DNA of 64,000 bases. Origin: Streptomyces lydicus. Its GTDB lineage: Bacteria; Actinomycetota; Actinomycetes; Streptomycetales; Streptomycetaceae. Below the pieces are notes generated by a model. That model was not told the origin of the DNA. It worked only from the letters and a program-made list of their open reading frames with translations, and did no database searches. How positions within the stretch are numbered: the first letter of the stretch is position 1; every line of letters starts with the position of its first letter. The stretch covers positions 372,001-436,000 of the forward strand of contig NZ_RDTE01000003.1 of assembly GCF_004125265.1 (NCBI RefSeq), written 5' to 3'. Positions 35,871 to 44,233 of the stretch are shown in pieces. The translations under genes were made by a program, and so were the position numbers.

Positions 35871-36098
35871 ATGACCGAGGCGCAGGTGCAGGCGCAGGCG
35901 CACCGTCGGCCTGCGGCCACCTTCCCCGGCCCCCGCGCGCACCTCCGGAGCAGGAACATCTCCCGATCCGCGGACGCGCCCCCGCCTTCACCTTCGCCTC
36001 CCGGTCCGCGGGCGCACCGGCGGGCGAAGGTGCCCCACAGCATTGTGGGGCACCAGATCCCGCCGACCCGCACCAGGAACGCCACACAGCACCGGTAG
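35871..36098 (+). other. 75-codon ORF behind a strong ribosome site, doubtful gene
   Basis: ATG at 35871, ten bases after AGGAGGGGG and downstream of the BlaI-like operator. The 75 residues (MTEAQVQAQAHRRPAATFPG...) are Arg/Pro/Ala-rich with no recognisable fold, and the frame contains a perfect 26-base hairpin. The control signals look real while the protein does not, so this may be the 5' remnant of a gene whose body was deleted, a leader peptide, or noise. Confidence 0.3.
36029..36054. terminator. Perfect 11-base-pair hairpin
   Basis: GGTGCCCCACA and TGTGGGGCACC with a GCAT loop. It lies inside the doubtful 75-codon frame and 87 bases before the next small ORF, so it could be a terminator/attenuator or an operator. 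Confidence 0.6.
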
Positions 36099-36140
36099 GG
36101 TCCTCCACCCGTCCCCTACCAGCACATATGAGGAGTCAGG

Positions 36141-36233
36141 ATGCCGCTTGCCACGATCGCCGCAGTGATCGCCCCCATCACCACGGCAAGAAGGGCCCGA
36201 CGACCGAACGGCCACTGGGAGGCCGTGTCGTGA
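36141..36233 (+). CDS. 30-residue ORF coupled to the acyltransferase gene
   Basis: ATG at 36141 with AGGAGT five bases upstream, encoding MPLATIAAVIAPITTARRAR plus PNGHWEAVS after an Arg-Pro, then TGA at 36231-36233. The first 16 residues are hydrophobic, the rest basic, as in a small membrane peptide. Its stop overlaps the GTG start of the acyltransferase (GTGA at 36230), the same coupling used by real operon partners in this genome. It may be a true micropeptide or a leader that drives translation of the downstream gene. Confidence 0.5.
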   Translation: MPLATIAAVIAPITTARRARRPNGHWEAVS

Positions 36234-37414
36234 TCCCTCCCTCCCACTCCTCCGCCTCCGCCCTGCAGGACAACGAGCGGCCGGCCACCGCCGAGGGGAC
36301 CGCCACCCCCGGCCACTCCCCCGCCCTTTCCCCTGCCGGCACCCCGGGCGGCACCCAGGCCGAATCGGCGCCACCGCCCCCGGCAAAGCACCGCGACGCC
36401 TTCTTCGACAACGCCAAATACCTGGCGATCGTGCTGGTGGCCCTGGGCCACGCCTGGGAACCTCTCTACGCCGGCAGCCGGAGCGCGGCCGCGCTCTATA
36501 TCTTCGTCTACGCGTTCCACATGCCCGCATTTACCGTCATATCCGGGTACTTCTCCCGTAGTTTCGAAATGCGGCGGAACCAGCTGCAGCGGCTGGTCAC
36601 CGGCGTCGCCGTCCCGTACATCGTGTTCCAGACGGCCTACGCGGCGTTCCGGTACTGGGCCGGCGACGTGCCGGACTTCTCTGTCGACCTGACGGACCCG
36701 TGGTTCCTCACCTGGTTCCTGGTCGCCCTGTTCCTCTGGCGGCTCACCGCCCCGCTGTGGCGGATCGTCCGGTGGCCGGTACCCCTGGCCCTGGCGATCG
36801 CCCTGGCAGCCTCGGTTTCCCCGGATCTCGGCAGCGGCCTTGACCTGCAGCGGGTCCTGCAATTCCTGCCGTTCTTCGTTCTGGGCATGTGCCTGAAAGC
36901 GGAGCACTTCCAGCTCGTGCGCCGCCGGGCGGCGCGGATCGCCGCGGTGCCCGTCCTCGTGGCCGCGCTGGCCTTCGCCTACTGGGCCGTGCCGCGCATG
37001 AACGACGCATGGTTCTACCACACCGACAGCGCACAGCATCTGGGTGTGCCGTGGTGGTGCGGCATCCTGATGCAACTGGCCATGTTCGGCTGCTCGTTGG
37101 TCCTCACGGCCTGCTTCCTGGCCTGGGTGCCCGGCCGCCGGACATGGTGCACCGTACTGGGCGCCGGCACCCTCTACGGCTACCTGCTGCACGGATTCCT
37201 GGCCAAGGCCTCCCGCTGGTGGGACTGGTACGACGCCGACTGGATCCACACCCCGTGGGGCGCCCTCGCCGTCACGCTCCTCGCCGGTGTGATCGTGACG
37301 CTGCTGTGCACCCCACCGGTCCAGCGCGCCCTGCGCTTCGTCATGGAGCCGAAGATGACGTGGGCCTTCAGGAAGGAGCCCTCGCCCGGCGCCCCACCGG
37401 GCCGTACGGCCTGA
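36230..37414 (+). CDS. Membrane acyltransferase (acyltransferase-3 family)
   Basis: 394 residues from the GTG at 36230, with GGGAGG seven bases upstream; the frame opens earlier but through non-coding-like text. After a ~55-residue Pro/Ser/Thr-rich N-terminus, RDAFFDNAKYLAIVLVALGH (starting near 58) opens the acyltransferase-3 domain with its conserved early His, followed by FHMPAFTVISGYFSRSF with the H-M-P and SG motifs and about ten membrane segments. These enzymes move acyl groups across the membrane onto sugars or polymers. The fucose/glucose-4-O-acetylase-like NolL subgroup is the closest by eye. The acceptor is unknown. Confidence 0.88.
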   Translation: MIPPSHSSASALQDNERPATAEGTATPGHSPALSPAGTPGGTQAESAPPPPAKHRDAFFDNAKYLAIVLVALGHAWEPLYAGSRSAAALYIFVYAFHMPAFTVISGYFSRSFEMRRNQLQRLVTGVAVPYIVFQTAYAAFRYWAGDVPDFSVDLTDPWFLTWFLVALFLWRLTAPLWRIVRWPVPLALAIALAASVSPDLGSGLDLQRVLQFLPFFVLGMCLKAEHFQLVRRRAARIAAVPVLVAALAFAYWAVPRMNDAWFYHTDSAQHLGVPWWCGILMQLAMFGCSLVLTACFLAWVPGRRTWCTVLGAGTLYGYLLHGFLAKASRWWDWYDADWIHTPWGALAVTLLAGVIVTLLCTPPVQRALRFVMEPKMTWAFRKEPSPGAPPGRTA

Positions 37415-37716
37415 CGAGGACGAGGGACCAGCCGGTCAGGGGGTGAGGGGCGGGGCCGACGAGCGACGCCCCCTGCCGGTTCGCCTCGGGCCGCCCCGGC
37501 ACCTCCGCGGTGAGGGCGGCCGGGGCGCCGGGGCAGGGGCCGACGGCAGGCAGGGGCCGGGCGCTCCGGCGGACCCCATGGCCCCCCACAGCCCCGATGG
37601 CCCCCATGGCCCCGGCGGATAGCATCAGTAGTGTTGGCGTAGCTCATACGTGCGGTGGTGGCTCACCTCGGGGCCGACCGAATGCTTGATGTGACGTGAT
37701 CGGAAGTGCCTGCAAG
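37415..37716. other. Spacer before the PucR-type regulator
   Basis: About 300 bases. It begins with GC-rich text including GGCCCCCATGGCC-like words near 37570-37620, then turns more AT-rich at 37620-37700 (TAGCATCAGTAGTGTTGGCG and CATACG), which is where a promoter for the regulator would be. No gene seen. Confidence 0.45.
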
Positions 37717-39402
37717 ATGGCCAGCAGCCCCATGAGCCCAGGCCACCCGGGTCCAGCGGAGGCGCCGGCCATGGAGCCGGCCGCGACGGCCTCGCCGCCC
37801 CCGACCGGGATCAGCCTCCGCCAACTACTGATGTCGCTGGGCGAACCCCTGGTGGAGCTACAGGCCGCGCCCGCCGGGCTGGACGTCGAAATCCGCAGCG
37901 TCGCACTGCTGGACCCCGAGGATCCGCCGATCACCCACCCCGGCGAGCTGGTGCTCGCCATAGGCGCCCGCGGCCGCGCCGCCTTCCCCGCGCTGCGGGC
38001 CGGCGGGCGTGACGGCGCCGCGGCCGTCGCGGTCAAGCTGGACACTCCCGGACAGGCCGCGGCGCTCAGCGCGACCGCCGTCGAGGCGGGCATCGCGCTG
38101 CTGTCCGTCCGGAGCGAGGCGCGCTGGGAGCAGGTGGACGCACTGGTCCGCGCGGCGCTGGAGAGCGTGCCGCAGGGGCGCCCCGGCGAGGGGCACGAGG
38201 AAGGTGATCTCTTCTCGCTCGCCCAGACCACCGCCGTTCTCACCGGCGGCATCGTCAGCATCGAGGACACCGCCAACCGCGTGCTGGCCTACTCCCGCTC
38301 CACCGACTCCGACGAGGTCGACGACCTGCGGCGGCTGTCCATCCTGGGCTGGCAGGGACCGGAGGCGTATCTGGCGCGGCTGCGGAAGTGGGGCGTCTTC
38401 CAGCGGCTGCGTGCCTCCGACGAGGTGATCGCTATCGACAGCCACCCCGAGCTGGGAATCCGCCGGCGGCTGGCGGTGGCCATCCGGTCCGGGGAGCGGC
38501 AGCTGGGCACCATCTGGGTACAGGAGGGCTCGGCGCCGCTGACCGAGCACTCGGACCAGGCGTTGCTGGGTGCGGCCCGGGTCGCCGCGCTCCACCTCGT
38601 ACGCCGCCGCCGGGAGCTCTCCGCGGACCTGACGCTGACCCGGACACTGGCGGCCGGGCTGCTGGAGGGCAGCACCGGCCCCCAGCCGCTGGCGAACCAC
38701 CTGGCCCTGGACGCGGCCCGCCCGGCCGCCGTCCTGGGTTTCTCGTACGGGACCGCCGAGGCCACCCCGCCGGAGCTGACCCGCTCCGAGGTCAGCAACC
38801 TGATCTCGGTGCACACCGCGGCCCGGCACCGCAGCGCCCTGGTCACCCAGGTCGATGCGCGGATCTACGTACTGCTGCCGCAGCTGCCGCGCAGCATCGA
38901 CACCGGCACGCTGCGCGGCTGGGGGCAGGCGATCACCGAGGCCGCGCGCCGGCATCTGGGCATGCCGCTGCGCGGTTCCATCGGCTGCATCGTGCCGGGA
39001 CTCGGGGAGGTTCCCGAATCACGGCGGGAGGCGGACCGGATCCTCGACGCGATGGTGAGCGCGGGCGTCGCCACCACGGTCGCCGCGCTGCCGGACATCC
39101 AGGCCGAGGTGCTGGTCAGCGAGGTGCTGACGCTGCTCTCCGCGCACCCGGAGATGCGCGATCCCCGGCTGACCGCCCTGGTCACTCACGACAGCCGGAG
39201 CCAGGGACAGTTGGCCGAGTCGGTCCTCGCCTACCTGAACGCCTTCGGAGACGTACGGGCCGCGGCCACCGAGCTGCATGTGCACCCCAACACGCTGCGC
39301 TACCGGATCCGCCGCGCAGAGGAGCTGACCGGCCTCGACCTCAGCCGCCCGGATCAGCGACTGCTGGCGATGCTCCAGCTGCGGCTGCCGCCCGCCCCCT
39401 GA
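37717..39402 (+). CDS. PucR-family transcriptional regulator
   Basis: 561 residues from the ATG at 37717 with GGAAG ten bases upstream; a GTG at 37696 in frame is an alternative. Residues 30-160 resemble the PucR N-domain (LRQLLMSLGEPLVELQAAPA), 165-330 a GAF-like segment (FSLAQTTAVLTGGIVSIEDT), then a GGDEF-like CdaR region and a C-terminal helix-turn-helix VLAYLNAFGDVRAAATELHV HPNTLRYRIRRAEELTGLDL (split here), the HTH_30 that defines PucR/CdaR regulators. They usually activate catabolic genes; the target is not evident from the neighbours. Confidence 0.9.
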   Translation: MASSPMSPGHPGPAEAPAMEPAATASPPPTGISLRQLLMSLGEPLVELQAAPAGLDVEIRSVALLDPEDPPITHPGELVLAIGARGRAAFPALRAGGRDGAAAVAVKLDTPGQAAALSATAVEAGIALLSVRSEARWEQVDALVRAALESVPQGRPGEGHEEGDLFSLAQTTAVLTGGIVSIEDTANRVLAYSRSTDSDEVDDLRRLSILGWQGPEAYLARLRKWGVFQRLRASDEVIAIDSHPELGIRRRLAVAIRSGERQLGTIWVQEGSAPLTEHSDQALLGAARVAALHLVRRRRELSADLTLTRTLAAGLLEGSTGPQPLANHLALDAARPAAVLGFSYGTAEATPPELTRSEVSNLISVHTAARHRSALVTQVDARIYVLLPQLPRSIDTGTLRGWGQAITEAARRHLGMPLRGSIGCIVPGLGEVPESRREADRILDAMVSAGVATTVAALPDIQAEVLVSEVLTLLSAHPEMRDPRLTALVTHDSRSQGQLAESVLAYLNAFGDVRAAATELHVHPNTLRYRIRRAEELTGLDLSRPDQRLLAMLQLRLPPAP

Positions 39403-39526
39403 CCGCCCTGACCGCGAGCCCGACGGCCGAGCCGCGGCCGTCCCGTCCCCGGGATCGCCCAGACCACCGTTAGTCCACAATTCTCCTAAACTGGCCATAT
39501 TGCTCCATTGAGCTGACAGGCTGGCG

Positions 39527-42025
39527 ATGATGACCTCGGAGAATGCCGTGCCGGGCGGGTCGGGCCGTGCATGGGACATGGCGAAGGCGGCCACGGCCGA
39601 ACTGGACGCGCAGGGGCGGATCGTCGCGTGGACCTGGGCGGCGGAGCGGCTGCTCGGATATCCCGCCGAGGAGATCCTGCACCGTCCCGCGGCGGAGCTG
39701 CTGGTGATACCCGGCGACGAGGCGCGGGTGGCCGCCGTGGCGGAGTGGTGCCGCTCGGGGGACGGCTGGGGCGGATCGGTCGCGGCCCGTCACCGGGACG
39801 GCCGGGATCTGCAGCTGGCGGTGCAGGTCACACCGCTGCTCGACCGCACAGGCGAGGAACGGTGGTCCGTCCTCGCGCTGGAGGAATGGCGGATGCCGGG
39901 CGGCGGAGTGAACCAGCTGATGCTCGAACCGTTCCTGGCGCATGCACCGGTCGGCATGGCGGTACTGGACACCGGCCTGCGGTACGTCTGGGTCAACGAG
40001 GTGCTGGAGCGCCTGATCCCGCTCGACCGGCGGCTGGGAAAGCGGGTGGCGGAGGTCTTGCCGAAGCTGGAGGCCGAGGCGTTCGAGGAGCGGATGCGGC
40101 GGGTCCTGAAGACCGGGGCGCCGGTGATGGACTACGAATTCCGCAGCCCCACGTACGCGGATCCCAGCCAGGAGCGCGCCTACTCGGCTTCGTTCTTCGG
40201 GCTGGAGGACCCCCGGGGCCGGCGCATCGGCCTGTGGTACATGGTCATCGACGTCACCGAACGCTGGCGGGCGCAGGAACGCCTGGGGCTGCTGAACGAC
40301 GCCAGTGTGCGGATCGGCAGCACGCTGGATGTCACCCGGACCGCACAGGAACTGGCCGATGTCGCCGTGCCGGCGCTCGCCGACTTCGTCGCCGTCGACC
40401 TGCTGGATTCGGTCCTGCGGGGCGCCGAGCCGGTTCCCGGGCCGGTCGACAACACCCCCACCATGCGGCGCTCCGGCCAGCAGTCGGTGCACGAGGGCTG
40501 CCCGGAGGCCGGACTTGCCGTGGGGGAAGCCGTCCGGCGCTCCCCCTCGTCGCCCATCGCGCGCTGTCTGCTCAAGGGCGAATCCCTCGTGGAGCCCGTA
40601 CTGGACTTCGCCACCAGCTCCTGGGTCACCGAGGACCCGGTCCGGGCCGATGTGATCCGCGCCTTCGGTTTCCGCTCGGTGATGGTGGCGCCGGTCAAGG
40701 CCCGGGGCATCACCCTGGGCGCGGCGACGTTCTTCCGCTCCCGCCGTCTGGGGCCCTTCGTGGCGGACGACGTCCGGCTCGCCGAGGAGCTGGTGGCCCG
40801 GGCGGCGGTGTGCGTCGACAATGCGCGCCGCTTCACCCGCGAGCGCGCCGCGGCCCGGGTGATGCAGCAGAACCTGCTGCCGCACGAACTGACCGGCGGA
40901 TCCGCCCTGGAGGTGGCGTCGTGGTACTTCCCCGCGGACGCGCCGAGCGGAGTGGGCGGCGACTGGTTCGATGTGATTCCGCTGTCCGGGGCGCGGGTCG
41001 CCCTGGTCGTGGGGGATGTGGTGGGGCACGGCATCAACGCCGCGGCGACAATGGGGCGGCTGCGTACCGCCGTACGCACCCTGGCCAACCTGGACCTGCC
41101 GCCCGATGAACTGCTGGCCCGGCTGGACGACCTGGTCATCGGCCTGGTGACGACGCAGGGCTCCGACCCGGCGGCGGACGCCGACCCGGGGGCGGACGCC
41201 GGGAACCCGAGCGTGGCCTCGACGTTCATGGGGGCCACCTGCCTGTACGCCGTGTACGACCCGGTCAGCAGGCGGTGCAGCATGGCGCGCGCCAGCCATC
41301 TGCCGCCGTTGGTCGTCGGTCCTGACGGCGCCGTCGACTGCCCCGACCTGCCCGCGGGACCGCCGCTCGGCCTCGGGACGCTGCCCTTCGAGTCCGTCGA
41401 ACTGGAGCTTGCCGAGGGCAGTCTGATCGCGCTCTACACCAACGGACTGATCGAGACCTGCGACCGGGACATCGGCGTCGGGCTGTCCCGGCTGAGCAAC
41501 GCCCTCTCGGTGCCCGGGCAGACGCTGAAGGACATCGGCGGAAATGTGGTCAAGGCGCTGATGACCGGGCCGCCGTCCGATGACGCCGCGCTGCTCCTGG
41601 CTCGGACCCACGCCCTGGACGCGCACCAGGTCGCCTCCTGGGACCTGCCCACCGATCCGGCCGTGGTCGGCAGCGCCCGCGCTCTGGCTGGCCGTCAGCT
41701 GTGCGAATGGGGCATGGACGAGCTGCAGTTCACCACGGAGCTGATCGTCAGCGAACTGGTCACCAACGCCATCCGCCACGCCACCGGACCGATCACGCTG
41801 CGGCTGATCCGGCAGGACGCCCTGATCTGCGAGGTCTCCGACGCCAGCAGCACCTCGCCGCGTCTGCGCCATGCCCGGACCACCGACGAGGGCGGGCGCG
41901 GGCTCTTCATCGTCGCGCAGGTCACCCGGCGCTGGGGCACCCGCTACACGCCCACCGGCAAGATCATCTGGACCGAGCTGGGCATGCCGTCCGGGGCCGG
42001 ATCCTCCGTCGTCGAGGAAGGCTGA
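39527..42025 (+). CDS. PAS-PAS-GAF-PP2C-ATPase regulatory phosphatase
   Basis: 832 residues. Two PAS domains (about 20-115, AELDAQGRIVAWTWAAERLL; and 125-250, FLAHAPVGMAVLDTGLRYVW), a GAF domain to about 440, a SpoIIE/PP2C phosphatase about 445-680 with GVGGDWFDVIPL, GDVVGHGI and PPSDDAALLL, and a C-terminal HATPase_c (about 700-825) with ELIVSELVTNAIRHATG as N box and EGGRGLFIV as G box, related to RsbW anti-sigma kinases. Combining phosphatase and kinase allows one protein to reset an anti-anti-sigma switch. Ribosome site is weak. Convergent with the NAD-binding membrane protein. Confidence 0.92.
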   Translation: MMTSENAVPGGSGRAWDMAKAATAELDAQGRIVAWTWAAERLLGYPAEEILHRPAAELLVIPGDEARVAAVAEWCRSGDGWGGSVAARHRDGRDLQLAVQVTPLLDRTGEERWSVLALEEWRMPGGGVNQLMLEPFLAHAPVGMAVLDTGLRYVWVNEVLERLIPLDRRLGKRVAEVLPKLEAEAFEERMRRVLKTGAPVMDYEFRSPTYADPSQERAYSASFFGLEDPRGRRIGLWYMVIDVTERWRAQERLGLLNDASVRIGSTLDVTRTAQELADVAVPALADFVAVDLLDSVLRGAEPVPGPVDNTPTMRRSGQQSVHEGCPEAGLAVGEAVRRSPSSPIARCLLKGESLVEPVLDFATSSWVTEDPVRADVIRAFGFRSVMVAPVKARGITLGAATFFRSRRLGPFVADDVRLAEELVARAAVCVDNARRFTRERAAARVMQQNLLPHELTGGSALEVASWYFPADAPSGVGGDWFDVIPLSGARVALVVGDVVGHGINAAATMGRLRTAVRTLANLDLPPDELLARLDDLVIGLVTTQGSDPAADADPGADAGNPSVASTFMGATCLYAVYDPVSRRCSMARASHLPPLVVGPDGAVDCPDLPAGPPLGLGTLPFESVELELAEGSLIALYTNGLIETCDRDIGVGLSRLSNALSVPGQTLKDIGGNVVKALMTGPPSDDAALLLARTHALDAHQVASWDLPTDPAVVGSARALAGRQLCEWGMDELQFTTELIVSELVTNAIRHATGPITLRLIRQDALICEVSDASSTSPRLRHARTTDEGGRGLFIVAQVTRRWGTRYTPTGKIIWTELGMPSGAGSSVVEEG

Positions 42026-42058
42026 GCCAGGACCGGATCGCCGCCGTGATGCCGCGTC

Positions 42059-43696
42059 TCACCCCGGACCTGGCACGCTGCGGGCCGGAGTCCGCTCGCC
42101 CTCGCCGGGGACATGGCCGCAGTCGTCCCCGGCCGCGACGGGCCGGCCGACGAGACCGCGTCCCGGCAGATCGACATAGTCGCAGTCGGCATCGGCCACC
42201 ACGCGCCGGGGCGCGGCGCCGGACCGGCAGGCGGTGAGATGGGCGGCCACGAAGGCCGCGCTGGTCCTGGTGATGTCGCGGGTCAGCCCGAGGGGCAGCA
42301 GCGAGCGGGTCTCCGCGATCGCCTCGTCCTCCCCGGCCCGCAGCACCACCCGGACGTCCGGTGCCACACCGTGGGCGGCGACCGCGACGGCGATGTTGTC
42401 CAACTCGTGGGAGCCCACGGCCGCGAGCGCCCGCGCCCGCCCCAGTCCGAGCCGCGCCAGCACCGCACGGTCCTCGCCGTGCGCCAGCACCACCGGTATC
42501 CCCATCGACCGGGCGAGGCGCAGATTCGGGGCGGCGGGCTCGCGCTCGACCCCGATGACGGGCACCCCCAGCTGACGCAGGGTCTGGCACAGCCGCAGGC
42601 CCACCTGCCCCAGCCCCACCACGATGACGTGACCGGCCCGGGGCAGCACCCGCGGCCCCAGGACGCCGACCAGCCGGGGGCCGAACAGCCGGTCGACGAT
42701 GCCCGCGGTCAGCAGCGCGGTGAATCCCACCGTCACCAGCATCGCCACGGCCGAGACCACCTCGTACACGGGATGGCCGGGATGCGGCGCGGCAGGCCCC
42801 ACACCGGCGACGACCCGGGCGGCTTCCAGGAAGGCGGTGCTGACCGGCTGGTGGAAGACGGCGACCAGCCACATCCAGTCCGCGGCCAGTACGGCGACGA
42901 TCCCCAGCAGCCCGATGAGCAGCAGGCGGGCGTCCGCGTCATGCGGCTGCAACTGCCCCCGCAGCCGCCCTAGCAACGCGCGCCGCCGGGCGCCCGGGCT
43001 CGCCCGCCATGCCGTCTCCACCAGGTGTCCCCCGGACCGCCGGACCGCCACCGCGCCCTGCCCGTCGTCCCATACGGCCAGGGCATCGGGGTCCACACAC
43101 AGTCCGGCCAGCGTCGGCGCCAGGAGATCGGCGGGCGAGACCGGTACACAGTGGCGCAGCAGCAACCGGAGCTGCTGCGCCACGGTGCGGTCGAAGACGG
43201 TGACCACGATCCGGACGGTGTCGCAGACGTGCCGTACCGCGAGCGCGTAGCGCAGTGCGGACAGGTCGTCGCCCACGAGGACGGCCACCCCGGCCGGCCG
43301 GGCGGCGAGCGCCCGGCGCAGGTCCTGGTCGTCCGGTGCGGCGAGGTGGTCGACCGGGTGTCCGCTCTCCTCCAGGGAGGCGCAGACCCGGCGCGCCAGC
43401 GTCGTCGCACCGATCAGCACGGTCCCGGGGGCCCGGTCCGCCGGGCCCGCGGCCGGATTCATCTCTGACGCTTCGGGCTCGTCATCGGCCTCGTCATCGG
43501 GCTCGTCATCGGGCTCGGGCCTCGGGCGCTCCGGTCCCGCCCGGTGCTCCGGCGGCTCCCCCGCCGGGGCGTCACCGCGTGGTTCACCCGGTGTTACGTC
43601 TCCCGACCCACTGTCGTCGCCCCTCACTGATGGAGTGGCGGGCACAGCGTGCGGCGAGGCGGTACGGGTCTGTCGGGCGGAGGGAAGGGTGGCCAT
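42059..43696 (-). CDS. Two-RCK, TrkA-like NAD-binding membrane protein
   Basis: 545 residues from the ATG at 43696 (AAGGGGA just upstream). A disordered acidic N-terminus (PDDEPDDEADDEPE near 65-80) leads to a first RCK/TrkA-N fold (VLIGATTLARRVCASLEESG, PDDQDLRRAL), a pair of membrane helices (LLLIGLLGIVAVLAADWMWL and VSAVAMLVTVGFTALLTAGI), then a second, canonical TrkA-N with HVIVVGLGQVGLRLCQTLRQ. In two-helix potassium channels a TVGYG filter lies between such helices; here the loop reads AARVVAGVGPAAP with no filter. So it is channel-shaped but may be a regulatory or diverged channel. Confidence 0.8.
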   Translation of the reverse strand: MATLPSARQTRTASPHAVPATPSVRGDDSGSGDVTPGEPRGDAPAGEPPEHRAGPERPRPEPDDEPDDEADDEPEASEMNPAAGPADRAPGTVLIGATTLARRVCASLEESGHPVDHLAAPDDQDLRRALAARPAGVAVLVGDDLSALRYALAVRHVCDTVRIVVTVFDRTVAQQLRLLLRHCVPVSPADLLAPTLAGLCVDPDALAVWDDGQGAVAVRRSGGHLVETAWRASPGARRRALLGRLRGQLQPHDADARLLLIGLLGIVAVLAADWMWLVAVFHQPVSTAFLEAARVVAGVGPAAPHPGHPVYEVVSAVAMLVTVGFTALLTAGIVDRLFGPRLVGVLGPRVLPRAGHVIVVGLGQVGLRLCQTLRQLGVPVIGVEREPAAPNLRLARSMGIPVVLAHGEDRAVLARLGLGRARALAAVGSHELDNIAVAVAAHGVAPDVRVVLRAGEDEAIAETRSLLPLGLTRDITRTSAAFVAAHLTACRSGAAPRRVVADADCDYVDLPGRGLVGRPVAAGDDCGHVPGEGERTPARSVPGPG

Positions 43697-44233
43697 GGAG
43701 TCCCCTTGCTCGTCGGCCGTCAAAAGGGCCGAACTCACGCTAGGGCGCCCGCGGCCCGAGGCATCTGTCGCGCCGACCAAGGGTTCGTGCAGGGCCTTGT
43801 CCGCCCGTACCAGCGGCCGTCGCGACGTCCGCCGCCGGGGGCAAGGTGAGCGGTCGGTGAAGGGCGCTCACCTCCCATAGCCCCGGAGCGCGAGCCCCTT
43901 TTCCGCCAATCTTCATTGTCCGGACGCACAGCTCTCGCAGGGGAATTTGTCCCCTCTCACAAATACGCCGCCGCGCACCGCCACATACGCTTACGCAAAT
44001 CCCAATCCGGACGTGATGCGGCTCACCTCCCACAAGGACGGGCCGCGGCGCGGAGGGGCGATCAGCACTCCCCCACCCGTGCAGGGCATCCGAAGGCAAC
44101 GGCCCGCTCGTCGTGCCTTCGCTCTACGTCAGGGCCATGATCGCCGCCTGAGGGCACCCGGCCTTGTCGTACGTCCGGCCACCGAGGCGATCCCAGCAGT
44201 CACCACGTGCATGACCCCTCCAACCCTCAATGG
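43697..44233. promoter_or_regulatory. Divergent control region before the amino acid permease
   Basis: 537 bases. AGGTGAGCG (43844-43852) and CGCTCACCT (43865-43873) form a perfect 9-base-pair hairpin. 43905-44010 is clearly richer in A/T than the surroundings (TTTTCCGCCAATCTTCATTG, TTTGTCCCCTCTCACAAATA, CATACGCTTACG) and most likely holds the divergent promoters. No gene is seen; small frames here have no ribosome sites. Confidence 0.5.

Noticed and set aside
39401..39526. Riboswitch or leader element before the second phosphatase gene
   Set aside because: The 125 bases are somewhat AT-rich (TTAGTCCACAATTCTCCTAA), fitting a promoter, but no stable or known RNA fold could be recognised.
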